Origin: Hymenobacter sp. YIM 151500-1
GTDB taxonomy: Bacteria; Bacteroidota; Bacteroidia; Cytophagales; Hymenobacteraceae
Assembly (NCBI RefSeq): GCF_025979885.1
Contig: NZ_CP110139.1
Span: 4,608,001-4,672,000 of the forward strand
Length of the DNA stretch: 64,000 nucleotides
Direction of reading: 5' to 3'
Shown here: positions 45,703 to 53,633 of the stretch, piece after piece
Layout: each line of letters starts with the position of its first letter
Position numbering within the stretch: the first letter of the stretch is position 1
The notes under the pieces: generated by a model
The model's database searches: none
The model's input: the letters and a program-made list of their open reading frames with translations, nothing else
Told to the model about the DNA's origin: nothing
Program-made: the position numbers and the translations under genes

Positions 45703-46578
45703 TTACTTGTACTCGTAGTGCCGCACGTAGTCTACCTGCATCTGCTGGGGGAAGACGGTGGAGGCGTCGGGGTTGCCGTCGAAGTTGCCGCCCACGGCCA
45801 CGTTCAGAATCACGAAAAACGGGTTGTTGAACGGGAAAGGGCTGGCGTCGGCGCCGGTGAAGGTGTAGTACTGCTGGCCGTCGAGGTAGAAGCGGAGCAA
45901 GTCCTTGCTGCGCACCACTGTAAACACGTGGAAGTCGTCGGACAGGTCGTCGGTCAGCACCTTGGTGGTGCCCTTGTAGCGGTGGTCGGCGGTGCTGTTG
46001 CCGAAGTGCATGGTCGAAATCAACTCCTTGGGGCGGCTGCCGCGCAGCTCCATAATGTCGATTTCGCCACACTTGGGCCAGTTATTCTGGTCGATGTCGG
46101 CGCCCAGCATCCAGATGGCCGGCCACACGCCCTTGCCCTTGGGCACCTTGGCCCGCACGTCGATGCGGCCGTAGCGGAAGCTCTGCTTGCCTTTGGTAAT
46201 CAGGCGCGCTGAGGTGTAGGCGTTGTTGCCGGATTGCTGGCGGCGGGCCTGAATGACGAGGTTACCCCCGCTCAGAAACGCGTTGTCGGGCAGGTTGGTG
46301 TAGTTCTGCAACTCGTTGTTGCCCCAGCCGCCGCCGCCCTGCTCGTAGGTCCACTTGGTTTGGTCGAGGGTGCCCCCGTCGAATTCGTCGCTCCACCGCA
46401 GCTCGGTGTACTGGTTGAAGTCGCGCGGCTCCTCATTCACGGCCGGCGGGGTAGGTGTGGGCGGCAGGGGAGTGGGCGCACTGGATTTTGATTTCTCGGT
46501 GCACGAGAGCAGGCTTAGTGCCAGCAGGCCACTTTTCCACCAGGCGGGGTGCCGTCGAAACGCGGATACAGTTTTCAT
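45703..46578 (-). CDS. GH16 endo-beta-glucanase lipoprotein of the polysaccharide locus
   Basis: A 291-residue lipoprotein. The type II signal peptide ends in LSLLSC with lipidated C26, followed by TEKSKSS and a proline/threonine linker. The GH16 domain spans about 55-291: LRWSDEFDGG, GGWGNNELQNY, GVWPAIWMLG, and catalytic GEIDIME (E172, D174, E177). It resembles laminarinase-type endo-beta-1,3-glucanases. It lies 42 bases after the PKD lipoprotein stop in the susC operon. By analogy with known laminarin loci it would cut glucan at the cell surface before uptake. An in-frame ATG 39 bases upstream is less likely because it would bury the signal peptide. Confidence 0.92.
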   Translation of the reverse strand: MKTVSAFRRHPAWWKSGLLALSLLSCTEKSKSSAPTPLPPTPTPPAVNEEPRDFNQYTELRWSDEFDGGTLDQTKWTYEQGGGGWGNNELQNYTNLPDNAFLSGGNLVIQARRQQSGNNAYTSARLITKGKQSFRYGRIDVRAKVPKGKGVWPAIWMLGADIDQNNWPKCGEIDIMELRGSRPKELISTMHFGNSTADHRYKGTTKVLTDDLSDDFHVFTVVRSKDLLRFYLDGQQYYTFTGADASPFPFNNPFFVILNVAVGGNFDGNPDASTVFPQQMQVDYVRHYEYK

Positions 46579-46620
46579 AAAGCGCAGGCAGGTCAAAAGT
46601 TGAGGACGGTTTTCCACCGG

Positions 46621-47871
46621 TTACTTCACTACCAGCTTGAACGTGAACACCGTACCGCCGTTCTGGCCGCTGCCGGAGCGCAGGGTCATCTTCTGGTTGT
46701 CGATGCTCAGAATGCGGTACACCCGCTCGGTCGGGGAGGCGTCGGTGGTGCCCAGGAAGGCGCCGGCCCGCGTGAGCGTGAACTGCGCCAGCCCGGCCCC
46801 GGCCGCCGGCCCAAACACGAAGGGCGAGGAGCCCGACTGCGGGGCCTGGCAGGAGAAGCCGTTGGCGGAGAAGGTTTCGGCCTTGGCGTCGTAGGTGTAC
46901 ACGTTGGCCATGGTGAAGGTGTACTCATCATCCGACTGGCAGGTGGGCAGGGCGCCCGCCGCCACCCCGGCAAAGTAAGACGACGGCGCGGCCTCGGTGC
47001 CCACAATGATGGGCGCATCGGCGGTGTTGTCGAGCTTCCAGGTGCGCGTTGAGCCGCCGGTGAGCAGGCGCTTGATGGGGGCCGTGGCATCGTAGGGAGC
47101 TAGCGTCACAATGGTGCGGGTGCCGTCGGGGTTGGTGCCGCGCAGGCGCAGCTTGGTGTCGGTGGCCTCCAGGATGTCGTAGGTTTTATTAGCCACCGAG
47201 TCGGGCAGGCCGATGAAGGCACCTTTGCCCTTGAGTACCAGCTGCGGACTGCCGCCGTTGGGCCGGAACACGAAGGAGCCGCTGTGGTTGCGCGACGTGC
47301 CGCAGGTGCCGTTCTGGAAGGTCTGCCCGCCACTTTCGTAGTTGACGGTGAAGCCGTTGCTTAGCGAGAACTGGTCGTCGAGCTGGCAGTTTTGCAGGGC
47401 CCCCGATGAGGAAATGAGCGTGCCGCCGGCCGTTTCGCGCACAATGGCGCCGGGTTCGTTGGAGAAAGCCCACACGCGGGTGCCGCTGCCGGCGCAGTCC
47501 ACCAGCTTGCTGAAGGTGGTGTTGGCGCAGGCGTCGGGAATGGTCACGGCTTGCTTGGCCGAGATGCCCGTGCCGCCGCGGCCGGCCGTAATCAGCTCCA
47601 CCTGGTAGGTGCCGGGCCGGTTGTAGGTGTGCTGCACCGTGCTACCCGAGCCGCGGGTGTTGTCGCCGAAGCTCCACTGGTACAGGAACCCGTTCTGGCT
47701 GGTGCTCGTGAACGTGACAACCGTGGGAAACTCGGTGGTATTAGCCTGAAACGTGAAGCTGGACTCCGGCACCGGGCCTTCCAGCTTATTATCGTCGCCT
47801 TCTATTTCGCAGCTCGTCAGCAATGGCGCTGCCAGCAGGCCCAGCAGGGCTAAGCGTACTATGTTTTTCAT
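46621..47871 (-). CDS. PKD-domain lipoprotein, likely surface glycan-binding protein
   Basis: A 416-residue lipoprotein. The signal peptide ends in LLTSC with C21, and the following EIEGDDN is acidic, as in Bacteroidota surface-export signals. A PKD domain follows (about 35-115; FLYQWSFGDNTRGSG, YNRPGTYQVEL). The remaining 300 residues contain two similar units, each with a W-x-[FL]-[SD]-N start, a DD(E/Q)(Y/F)(S/T) element and a LVLKGKGAFIG or FTLTRAGAFLG strand, suggesting an internal duplication. Position directly after susD matches the SusE/F or surface-glycan-binding slot, and PKD-bearing proteins hold that slot in laminarin-type loci. The start at 47871 is set by the lipoprotein signal. 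Binding specificity is unknown. Confidence 0.85.
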   Translation of the reverse strand: MKNIVRLALLGLLAAPLLTSCEIEGDDNKLEGPVPESSFTFQANTTEFPTVVTFTSTSQNGFLYQWSFGDNTRGSGSTVQHTYNRPGTYQVELITAGRGGTGISAKQAVTIPDACANTTFSKLVDCAGSGTRVWAFSNEPGAIVRETAGGTLISSSGALQNCQLDDQFSLSNGFTVNYESGGQTFQNGTCGTSRNHSGSFVFRPNGGSPQLVLKGKGAFIGLPDSVANKTYDILEATDTKLRLRGTNPDGTRTIVTLAPYDATAPIKRLLTGGSTRTWKLDNTADAPIIVGTEAAPSSYFAGVAAGALPTCQSDDEYTFTMANVYTYDAKAETFSANGFSCQAPQSGSSPFVFGPAAGAGLAQFTLTRAGAFLGTTDASPTERVYRILSIDNQKMTLRSGSGQNGGTVFTFKLVVK

Positions 47872-47961
47872 GGGAATTTCTGGTGGGAAATGATGTGGGA
47901 GAGGGGAGGATGGTGAGGTAGCGAGTAGTGAATGAGTGAGGTAGTAAGTCGGTGATAGGAA

Positions 47962-48059
47962 GACCATCCTGCTGAGCTTGCCGAAGCATCTCTCCCGCTT
48001 CGTCCTCACGATTGGGGTTACCCCCAGTAGAGATGCTTCGACAGGCTCAGCATGACGGC
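47962..48059. repeat. GAAGCATCTCTAC-type inverted repeat between susD and PKD gene
   Basis: The left arm, CCTGCTGAGCTTGCCGAAGC, and right arm, GCTTCGACAGGCTCAGCATG, are imperfect complements around a centre with CGATTGGGGTTACCCC. It sits inside the susC operon. Confidence 0.8.
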
Positions 48060-48103
48060 CTTTCCCTTCACTCATTTACTCACTCGCTCATTTACTCATT
48101 CAC

Positions 48104-49594
48104 TTAATACCCCGGATTCTGGGTCAGGCCGGGGTTCACGTCCAGCTCCGACTGCGGAATGGGCAGCACGATGTTGAAGGGCTTCACGCCTTTGGCAATG
48201 AGCTGGGGCGAGGTGAGCAGCTCGCCGGTGCGCTTCATGTCAAACCACCGGTCCATCTCGAAAGCCAGCTCGTACTTCCGCTCCCGAATCACGGCCGTTT
48301 TGAAGGCGGCGGCCCCAATGCCCGCGGCCAGGTCGCGGGGGCTAGCCGTGCCCAGCGGCAGCCCAAAGGCCCGGCGGCGTACTCGGTTGATGGCGTCCAG
48401 GCCTTCGGGCGTGGGGCCCACGGCTTCGGCCAGAATCAGGTACACCTCGGCCAGGCGCATCACCGGAATGTTCAGCTCCGAGTCCCAGATATTGGTGTTC
48501 GTCTTGCCCACAAACCACTTTTTGCAGCCGTAGCCGTTGGGCGAGCCGGGCAGGGAGCTGGGCTGCTTGCGGCCGTCGGGGTAGGTGTCGCCGGGCATCC
48601 AGATGGTAGCGTCGCGGCGCCGGTCGCCGGCCTCGTAGCCGGCCACGAAGTCAGGCTCTGGAATGTTGAAGCCGTAGCCGCCCTGGGGCGTGGCGCCCTG
48701 GCCGCGGGGCCCGAAGAACTCGTTGCCGCTGAAGCCGGGGCCGTTTTGGGTCCACTGGTTGCGGCCCGAAAAGAACTGCGCCTCAAACAACGACTCCTTG
48801 CCGTTCTCATTGGCTACCTTGAAGTTGTCGGCGTAGTTTTCCCACAAGGACTTGCCGCTACTGCTTATCACCTCGCGGGCCCGCGTGGCGGCTTCGGGCA
48901 GCTTGTTCTGAGTGAGGTGCACCTTGGCCAGCAGGCCCGTGGCCGACCACTTGGTGGCCCGGCCCAGGTCGTCGCCGCTGTAAGAAGGCGGCAGGTTGCC
49001 GATGGCGTCGGTCAGGTCCTTCTCAATCTGGGCGTACACCTGGGCCGCCGGAGTGCGGGGCACGTTCACGTCGGCCAGCGTAACGGGCGGCGTGGTCAGC
49101 AGGGGCACGTCGCCGTAGGCCCGCACCAGGTCAAAGTAGTACTTGGCCCGCAGAAACTGCGCCTCACCAATGCACCGCTTCTGAATAGCGGGGTCGATGC
49201 TCATGGCCGGCACCTTTTGCAGCACGATGTTGGCCCGCCCGATGCCCACGTAGCAGCTGCCCCACAGGCGGGTAGCTACCAGGTTGGTAGCCGGAATGTT
49301 GAAGAAGTCGAGCTGCTGGTACTCGATACCGTCGCCGCCGCCCCCGCCGCCGGTGGTCGAGATGTCGGAGGCAATGTCGCCCAGGCCCCAGAGGGCGGCG
49401 TTGTACTGGCCCTGCGTAATCAGCTCGCCGTAGATGGCGTTGGTGGCCTGAATGGCGTCGGTGGCGGTTTTGTAGAAGTTGGCGTCGGTTACCTGGTCGG
49501 TGGGAGACTCCTCCAGAAACTTCTCGCCGCACCCGCTCAGCAGACCCAGCGTCAGGAGCCAGGCGCCGCAGGCGTATTTATTGAAAGTCGACAT
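48104..49594 (-). CDS. susD: SusD/RagB-family outer-membrane glycan-binding lipoprotein
   Basis: A 496-residue SusD-family lipoprotein. The signal peptide ends in LLSGC with C22, followed by GEKFLEESPTDQ, the classic SusD start. The helical TPR-like scaffold of the family follows, with CIGEAQFLRAKYYFDLVRAYGDVPL and AEVYLILAEA, and the usual C-terminal part with RKYELAFEMDRWFDMKRTGEL and the ending INPGLTQNPGY-like NPGLTQNPGY. It caps the SusC channel and binds oligosaccharide. It lies 96 bases after susC on the same strand. Glycan specificity cannot be read from sequence, but the GH16 and GH3 partners point to beta-1,3-glucan. Confidence 0.95.
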   Translation of the reverse strand: MSTFNKYACGAWLLTLGLLSGCGEKFLEESPTDQVTDANFYKTATDAIQATNAIYGELITQGQYNAALWGLGDIASDISTTGGGGGGDGIEYQQLDFFNIPATNLVATRLWGSCYVGIGRANIVLQKVPAMSIDPAIQKRCIGEAQFLRAKYYFDLVRAYGDVPLLTTPPVTLADVNVPRTPAAQVYAQIEKDLTDAIGNLPPSYSGDDLGRATKWSATGLLAKVHLTQNKLPEAATRAREVISSSGKSLWENYADNFKVANENGKESLFEAQFFSGRNQWTQNGPGFSGNEFFGPRGQGATPQGGYGFNIPEPDFVAGYEAGDRRRDATIWMPGDTYPDGRKQPSSLPGSPNGYGCKKWFVGKTNTNIWDSELNIPVMRLAEVYLILAEAVGPTPEGLDAINRVRRRAFGLPLGTASPRDLAAGIGAAAFKTAVIRERKYELAFEMDRWFDMKRTGELLTSPQLIAKGVKPFNIVLPIPQSELDVNPGLTQNPGY

Positions 49595-49654
49595 ATGCTA
49601 GGGTGGTTAGGAGTAAGTGTTAAGGCAAGCGTGCTGCAGTGCAAGCGTTTAGTA

Positions 49655-49692
49655 CCCATGCTTGCAGCTTGTAGCTTACAGCTTGTAGCTCT
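49655..49692. repeat. AGCTTGCAAGC-type repeat fragment at susC end
   Basis: GCTTGCAGCTTGTAGCTTAC and AGCTTGTAGCTCTAG form half of the AGCTTGCAAGC-type repeat seen at 18.2, 36.2 and 57.6 kb. It ends on the susC stop codon, in the susC-susD gap. Confidence 0.6.
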
Positions 49693-52600
49693 AGAAACCG
49701 ATGTTAAGGCCGGCCAGGAACACGCGCGGCTGCGGGTACACGCCCAGGTCGACGCCGCGGGCACCTACTTCGGGGTCGTAGCCGGAGTACTTGGTCAGCG
49801 TCAGCAGGTTTTGGGCCGTTACGTACACGCGCAGCTGCTTGGCGGCAATACGCTCCTGCAAGGCCGAGGGCAGGGTGTAGCCCAGCGTCAGGGTTTTGAT
49901 GCGCAGATAGGAGCCGTCCTCCACAAAGTAGCTCGACACGCGCAGGTTCTGGTTGGGGTCGGCGTTGTCGCCGCCCACGGCGCGGGGCACGTCGTTGCTG
50001 GTGCCGGGGCCGGTCCAGCGGCCCAGTACGCGGGTGCTGCCGCTGCTGGTGCCGTAGAGCGGGCTTTCCAGAATGTAGCGGTTCTGGTTGTAAATGTCGT
50101 TGCCCTGGGAGCCCTGCACAAATACGTTCAGGTCGAGGCCTTTCCAGGTCAGCGTGTTATTGATGCCGTAGAAAAAGTCCGGGTTGGGGTTGCCGATGAA
50201 GGTGCGGTCGGCGGCGTTGATAAGCCCGTCATTGTTCAAGTCCCGGAAGCGGATGTCGCCGGGGGCGGCTCCGTTCTGGGTGGCGTGGTTTTTCACGTCT
50301 TCCGGCGTCTGAAACAGGCCATCGGCCACGTAGCCGTAGAAGGAGCCGAAGGGCTGGCCTTCATCGTAGCGCACAATCACGCCGCTCAGCACGCTCAGTC
50401 CGTCGTAGGGTTGCCCCACACCCAATGACTCCAGCTCGGTCTTAAACGCCGACACATTCAGCGTGGTCGTCCAGCTCAGGCCGCTGCCCGCGCCCCGCAC
50501 GTTGTGCGAGGTAAAGGAGAAGTCGATGCCGCGGTTGTAGGCCGACGCCGCGTTGCGGTTTACGGCTTCGTAGGTGCCCGATACCAACGACACCGGCACC
50601 GGCGCAATCAGGTTGGGCGACTGGCGGTTGTAGAGGTCAATGGTGGCCTCGAAGCGGTTTTCCAGGAAGCCCAGGTCAATGCCGATGTTGGTTTGGTTGT
50701 TGGTTTCCCAGCGCAGGTCGGGGTTAGCCTGGCGCGTGGGGGCAGCCCCAATCTGCAAGGTGCCGCCGTTGGCCCCAAAGGGATACTGAATGCCCGAGTT
50801 GATGGCGTAGAGGTAGGCAAAGCGGCCGGCGTTGTTGGGGTTGCCCACCTTGCCGTAGCCCACGCGCAGCTTCAGGTTGCTGATTAGCTGGTTATCCTTC
50901 ATGAAGTCTTCCTCCGAAATGCGCCAGCCGGCCGATACGCCGGGGAAGAAGCCGAACTTGTCGCCGGGCGGGAAGCTGCTGGAGCCGTCGTAGCGGGCAA
51001 TGGCCTGGAACAGGTACTTGCCGGCAAACTCGTAGTTGACGCGCCCGAAGTAGCTGGCTAGGCGGGACGGCGGGTTAATAGTGCCCGCGTTGGCCAGTTG
51101 GGTGTTGATGGGGCCGGAGTTGATTACCTGCAAGTCGTTGCGCAGAAAGCCGGTGCGGTAGGCCTCCACATTGCTGTAGTTGAACTGCTGAGCCGACTGC
51201 CCCAGCAGCACCGTAACCTGGTGCCGGTCGGCAAAGAGCCGGTCGAAGGTCAGGGTGTTTTCAATCAGGTAGCTCGGCGCGTACGAGGAGGTAGCCGTGG
51301 CGCCCGACGTAGCCTGGGTGTAGCGCGTGGAATAGGTCTGGCCGTCGAATTGCAGCTCGGGCACGCCCGGCCGGAAGGCCCGGAAATTGTCGAAGATAAA
51401 GTCGGCGCCCACGTTGGTGCGGAAGCGCAGGCCCTTCACCGGTTCCAACTCCGCAAACACCGTGGTCAGGGCGCGGTTGCGGGTGAAGCGCTGGTTGGTG
51501 ATGGTAGCCGAAGCCAGCGGGTTTTCCTCGATGAAGTTGTCCTGGGCGCCGCGGGGCTCATAGTAGTAGCCATCGGGCCGGAACACCGGAATAATGGCCG
51601 GCATGCGCAGCATCTGCTGCACCGTGCCGTACTCGCCGCTGTTGGAGGTAATCTGCCGGTCCGAGAGGTGAGTGAGGGAGATGCTGCTGCCCAGCTTCAG
51701 GATGTTATTGGCCTGCAAGTCGCCGTTAGCGCGCAGGGTAAACCGCTCAAAATCAGAGCCGATGATGGTGCCGTCCTGCTGGAAGTAGCTGCCTGACAGG
51801 GCGAAGCGGCCCTTGTCGTTGCCGCCCGTCGCCGACAGCGAGTAGTTCTGGATGGCGGCCCGGCGGAACACTTCGTCCTGCCAGTCGGTGCCCTCGCCCA
51901 GGGCTTGCGGGTTGCGCAGGCGGTCTACCACAATGGGGGCGCCCCCGGCTAAGCGGCCTTCGTTGTTGATGACGGCGTACTCCTCGGCGTTCAGCAAATC
52001 CAGCTTGCGCCACACCTGCTGCACCCCGCGGTAGGCGTCCAGGTTGAGCGTGGAAACCCCGGCCTTGCCCCGCTTGGTGGTGATGATGACCACGCCGTTG
52101 GCGGCCCGCACCCCGTAGATGGCGGTGGCCGAGGCGTCCTTCAGAATGTCGATGGTTTCAATGTCGTTGGGGCTGATGGCGTTCAGCTGGTTTTCGCCGC
52201 CCTCGGGCAGCGGAAAGCCATCCACCACGTACAGTGGGTTGTTGTTGCCGGCCGAGGTGATGCCGCGCACCCGAATGGACGTGCCAGCCGCCCCGCCCGG
52301 CGCCCCGCCGTTGGACGTTACCGTGACACCCGCCGCCCGGCCTTGCAAAGCCTGGGTAGCATCGGCTACCGGCTGCGTGGCAATGTCGCGCGCCGACACC
52401 GACGATACGGCGCCCGTTACGCTGCCGCGCTCCTGGGTGCCGTAGCCCACTACTACCACTTCGCTCAGGGCGCGGGTGTCTTCGGCCAGCGTAATGTTCA
52501 GGTTGCTCGTGGCGCCCGTGATGGGTACTTCCTGGCGGGCAAAGCCCACGTAGCTGATAATGAGCGTAGCATTTTCTGGCGCGTTCAGCGAGAAGCGGCC

Positions 52601-52840
52601 GTCGGCGTCGGTGGTGGTACCCAGCGTGGTGCCTTTCACGATGATGGTGACGCCGGGTAGCGGTTCGCCGCTGCCGCGCTGGGTAACGCGGCCGCTCACG
52701 GCTACATCGGCGGCAGGAGTGGTGGGGCGGGCTGTGGGAGCTGCGCCGAGGGCCGGTGCTGCCAGCGCCGTGGCTGGTAGCCCGCAAGCCGCCAGCCACA
52801 ACGCCCGGCGCAGTGCCTGGGAGTAGAAGTGTGATTTCAT
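49691..52840 (-). CDS. susC: SusC/RagA-family TonB-dependent outer-membrane transporter
   Basis: A 1049-residue outer-membrane channel. After the signal peptide (about 1-27) comes a carboxypeptidase-D regulatory-like domain (about 47-120; SGRVTQRGSGEPLPGVTIIV). The TonB box region and plug follow (about 130-240), with SEVVVVGYGTQERGSVTGAV, PLYVVDGFPLPEG and NDIETIDILKDASATAIYG, all hallmarks of SusC. The beta-barrel extends to the C terminus, which ends in phenylalanine as usual. With SusD it should import oligosaccharides in a TonB-driven way. It is the first gene of the minus-strand locus. A candidate Bacteroidota promoter lies about 245 bases upstream (53084-53115). Confidence 0.95.
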   Translation of the reverse strand: MKSHFYSQALRRALWLAACGLPATALAAPALGAAPTARPTTPAADVAVSGRVTQRGSGEPLPGVTIIVKGTTLGTTTDADGRFSLNAPENATLIISYVGFARQEVPITGATSNLNITLAEDTRALSEVVVVGYGTQERGSVTGAVSSVSARDIATQPVADATQALQGRAAGVTVTSNGGAPGGAAGTSIRVRGITSAGNNNPLYVVDGFPLPEGGENQLNAISPNDIETIDILKDASATAIYGVRAANGVVIITTKRGKAGVSTLNLDAYRGVQQVWRKLDLLNAEEYAVINNEGRLAGGAPIVVDRLRNPQALGEGTDWQDEVFRRAAIQNYSLSATGGNDKGRFALSGSYFQQDGTIIGSDFERFTLRANGDLQANNILKLGSSISLTHLSDRQITSNSGEYGTVQQMLRMPAIIPVFRPDGYYYEPRGAQDNFIEENPLASATITNQRFTRNRALTTVFAELEPVKGLRFRTNVGADFIFDNFRAFRPGVPELQFDGQTYSTRYTQATSGATATSSYAPSYLIENTLTFDRLFADRHQVTVLLGQSAQQFNYSNVEAYRTGFLRNDLQVINSGPINTQLANAGTINPPSRLASYFGRVNYEFAGKYLFQAIARYDGSSSFPPGDKFGFFPGVSAGWRISEEDFMKDNQLISNLKLRVGYGKVGNPNNAGRFAYLYAINSGIQYPFGANGGTLQIGAAPTRQANPDLRWETNNQTNIGIDLGFLENRFEATIDLYNRQSPNLIAPVPVSLVSGTYEAVNRNAASAYNRGIDFSFTSHNVRGAGSGLSWTTTLNVSAFKTELESLGVGQPYDGLSVLSGVIVRYDEGQPFGSFYGYVADGLFQTPEDVKNHATQNGAAPGDIRFRDLNNDGLINAADRTFIGNPNPDFFYGINNTLTWKGLDLNVFVQGSQGNDIYNQNRYILESPLYGTSSGSTRVLGRWTGPGTSNDVPRAVGGDNADPNQNLRVSSYFVEDGSYLRIKTLTLGYTLPSALQERIAAKQLRVYVTAQNLLTLTKYSGYDPEVGARGVDLGVYPQPRVFLAGLNIGF

Positions 52841-53083
52841 TGAGTGTGGGAATTTGGGAAGGAACTAAAAGCAGCTAGGGCACCGGCCAGCGGTGGTCCT
52901 AGCTCAGGTAAAAGTCCGGGCCGGGAAGCCAGCCGTAGCACGCGCGCAATACAGAAGCAGGAAGGCAGAGCAGCCGACCGGAAGGCGTGGGAACAGTCGG
53001 TGGAAGCTGCACCAGGGCGCGAGAGCTAGAAAGGCAAACCAGGTGGGAGCAACACAGCCGGGCAATGAAGCCAGGAAAACACC

Positions 53084-53115
53084 CAAATATATCCGACCCT
53101 ATTTCGGAAAAGCAA
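53084..53115 (-). promoter_or_regulatory. Candidate Bacteroidota-type promoter of the susC operon
   Basis: On the minus strand, TTG (-33 element, 53115-53113) is followed after 21 bases by TATATTTG (53091-53084), an exact match to the Bacteroidota -7 consensus TAnnTTTG at an allowed spacing. It would give a leader of roughly 240 bases before the susC start at 52840. Confidence 0.55.
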
Positions 53116-53377
53116 CTACGAAAACGCCTCAGAAAAGCCTCGAAGGCCGTTTTTGAGCTTACATCACACTGCAACTATACACTTACTGCACACGCACATC
53201 ACCAGACTTACGGCTCCTAAATGTACGGTATGGCATTCAAGTGAATAGAAGGCAACACCTAAGAAACAATCAAAAAAAGAACAGTAAAGACTAAAATTTT
53301 TACACTTTTTTCACGCTCATGCTCACTTAAATATCAAAGCTGCTTAATGGGGCTGTTTCAGAAGTTGTTCCAAACGA

Positions 53378-53497
53378 ATTGGACTGTCCTGCTGAACGGA
53401 GCCGGAGGCGAAGTCGAAGCATCTCTACTGCTTCGTCCGCACAATTGGAGTTACCCTCTGTAGAGATGCTTCGCGGGACTCAGCAGGACAATCCGAT
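53378..53497. repeat. GAAGCATCTCTAC-type inverted repeat upstream of susC
   Basis: ATTGGACTGTCCTGCTGA on the left (53378 onward) mirrors TCAGCAGGACAATCC at right (53480-53494). The inner arms GAAGCATCTCTA and TAGAGATGCTTC close around a centre with CAATTGGAGTTACCCT. It is the same family as 42838, 47962 and 62875. Confidence 0.8.
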
Positions 53498-53633
53498 ATG
53501 TCCGGAACAACCTCAGTTGCAGTTCGCTGAACCCGATACGAGCCATAGGTCGCGTTGCTACAGCAGCTTGGCTTATTCATAGCTAACTAACGCCAACTGC
53601 TTCTTACTCCACACCTTAGGGGAGAAATCTGCG

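Larger units (their letters stand above)
52841..53633. other. Regulatory region between receptor gene and susC
   Basis: No gene is supported. From the susC side it holds a leader of about 240 bases, a candidate promoter (53084-53115), an AT-rich stretch (about 53215-53330) and a GAAGCATCTCTAC-type inverted repeat (53378-53497). The upstream receptor gene ends at 53634 on the same strand. Confidence 0.55.
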
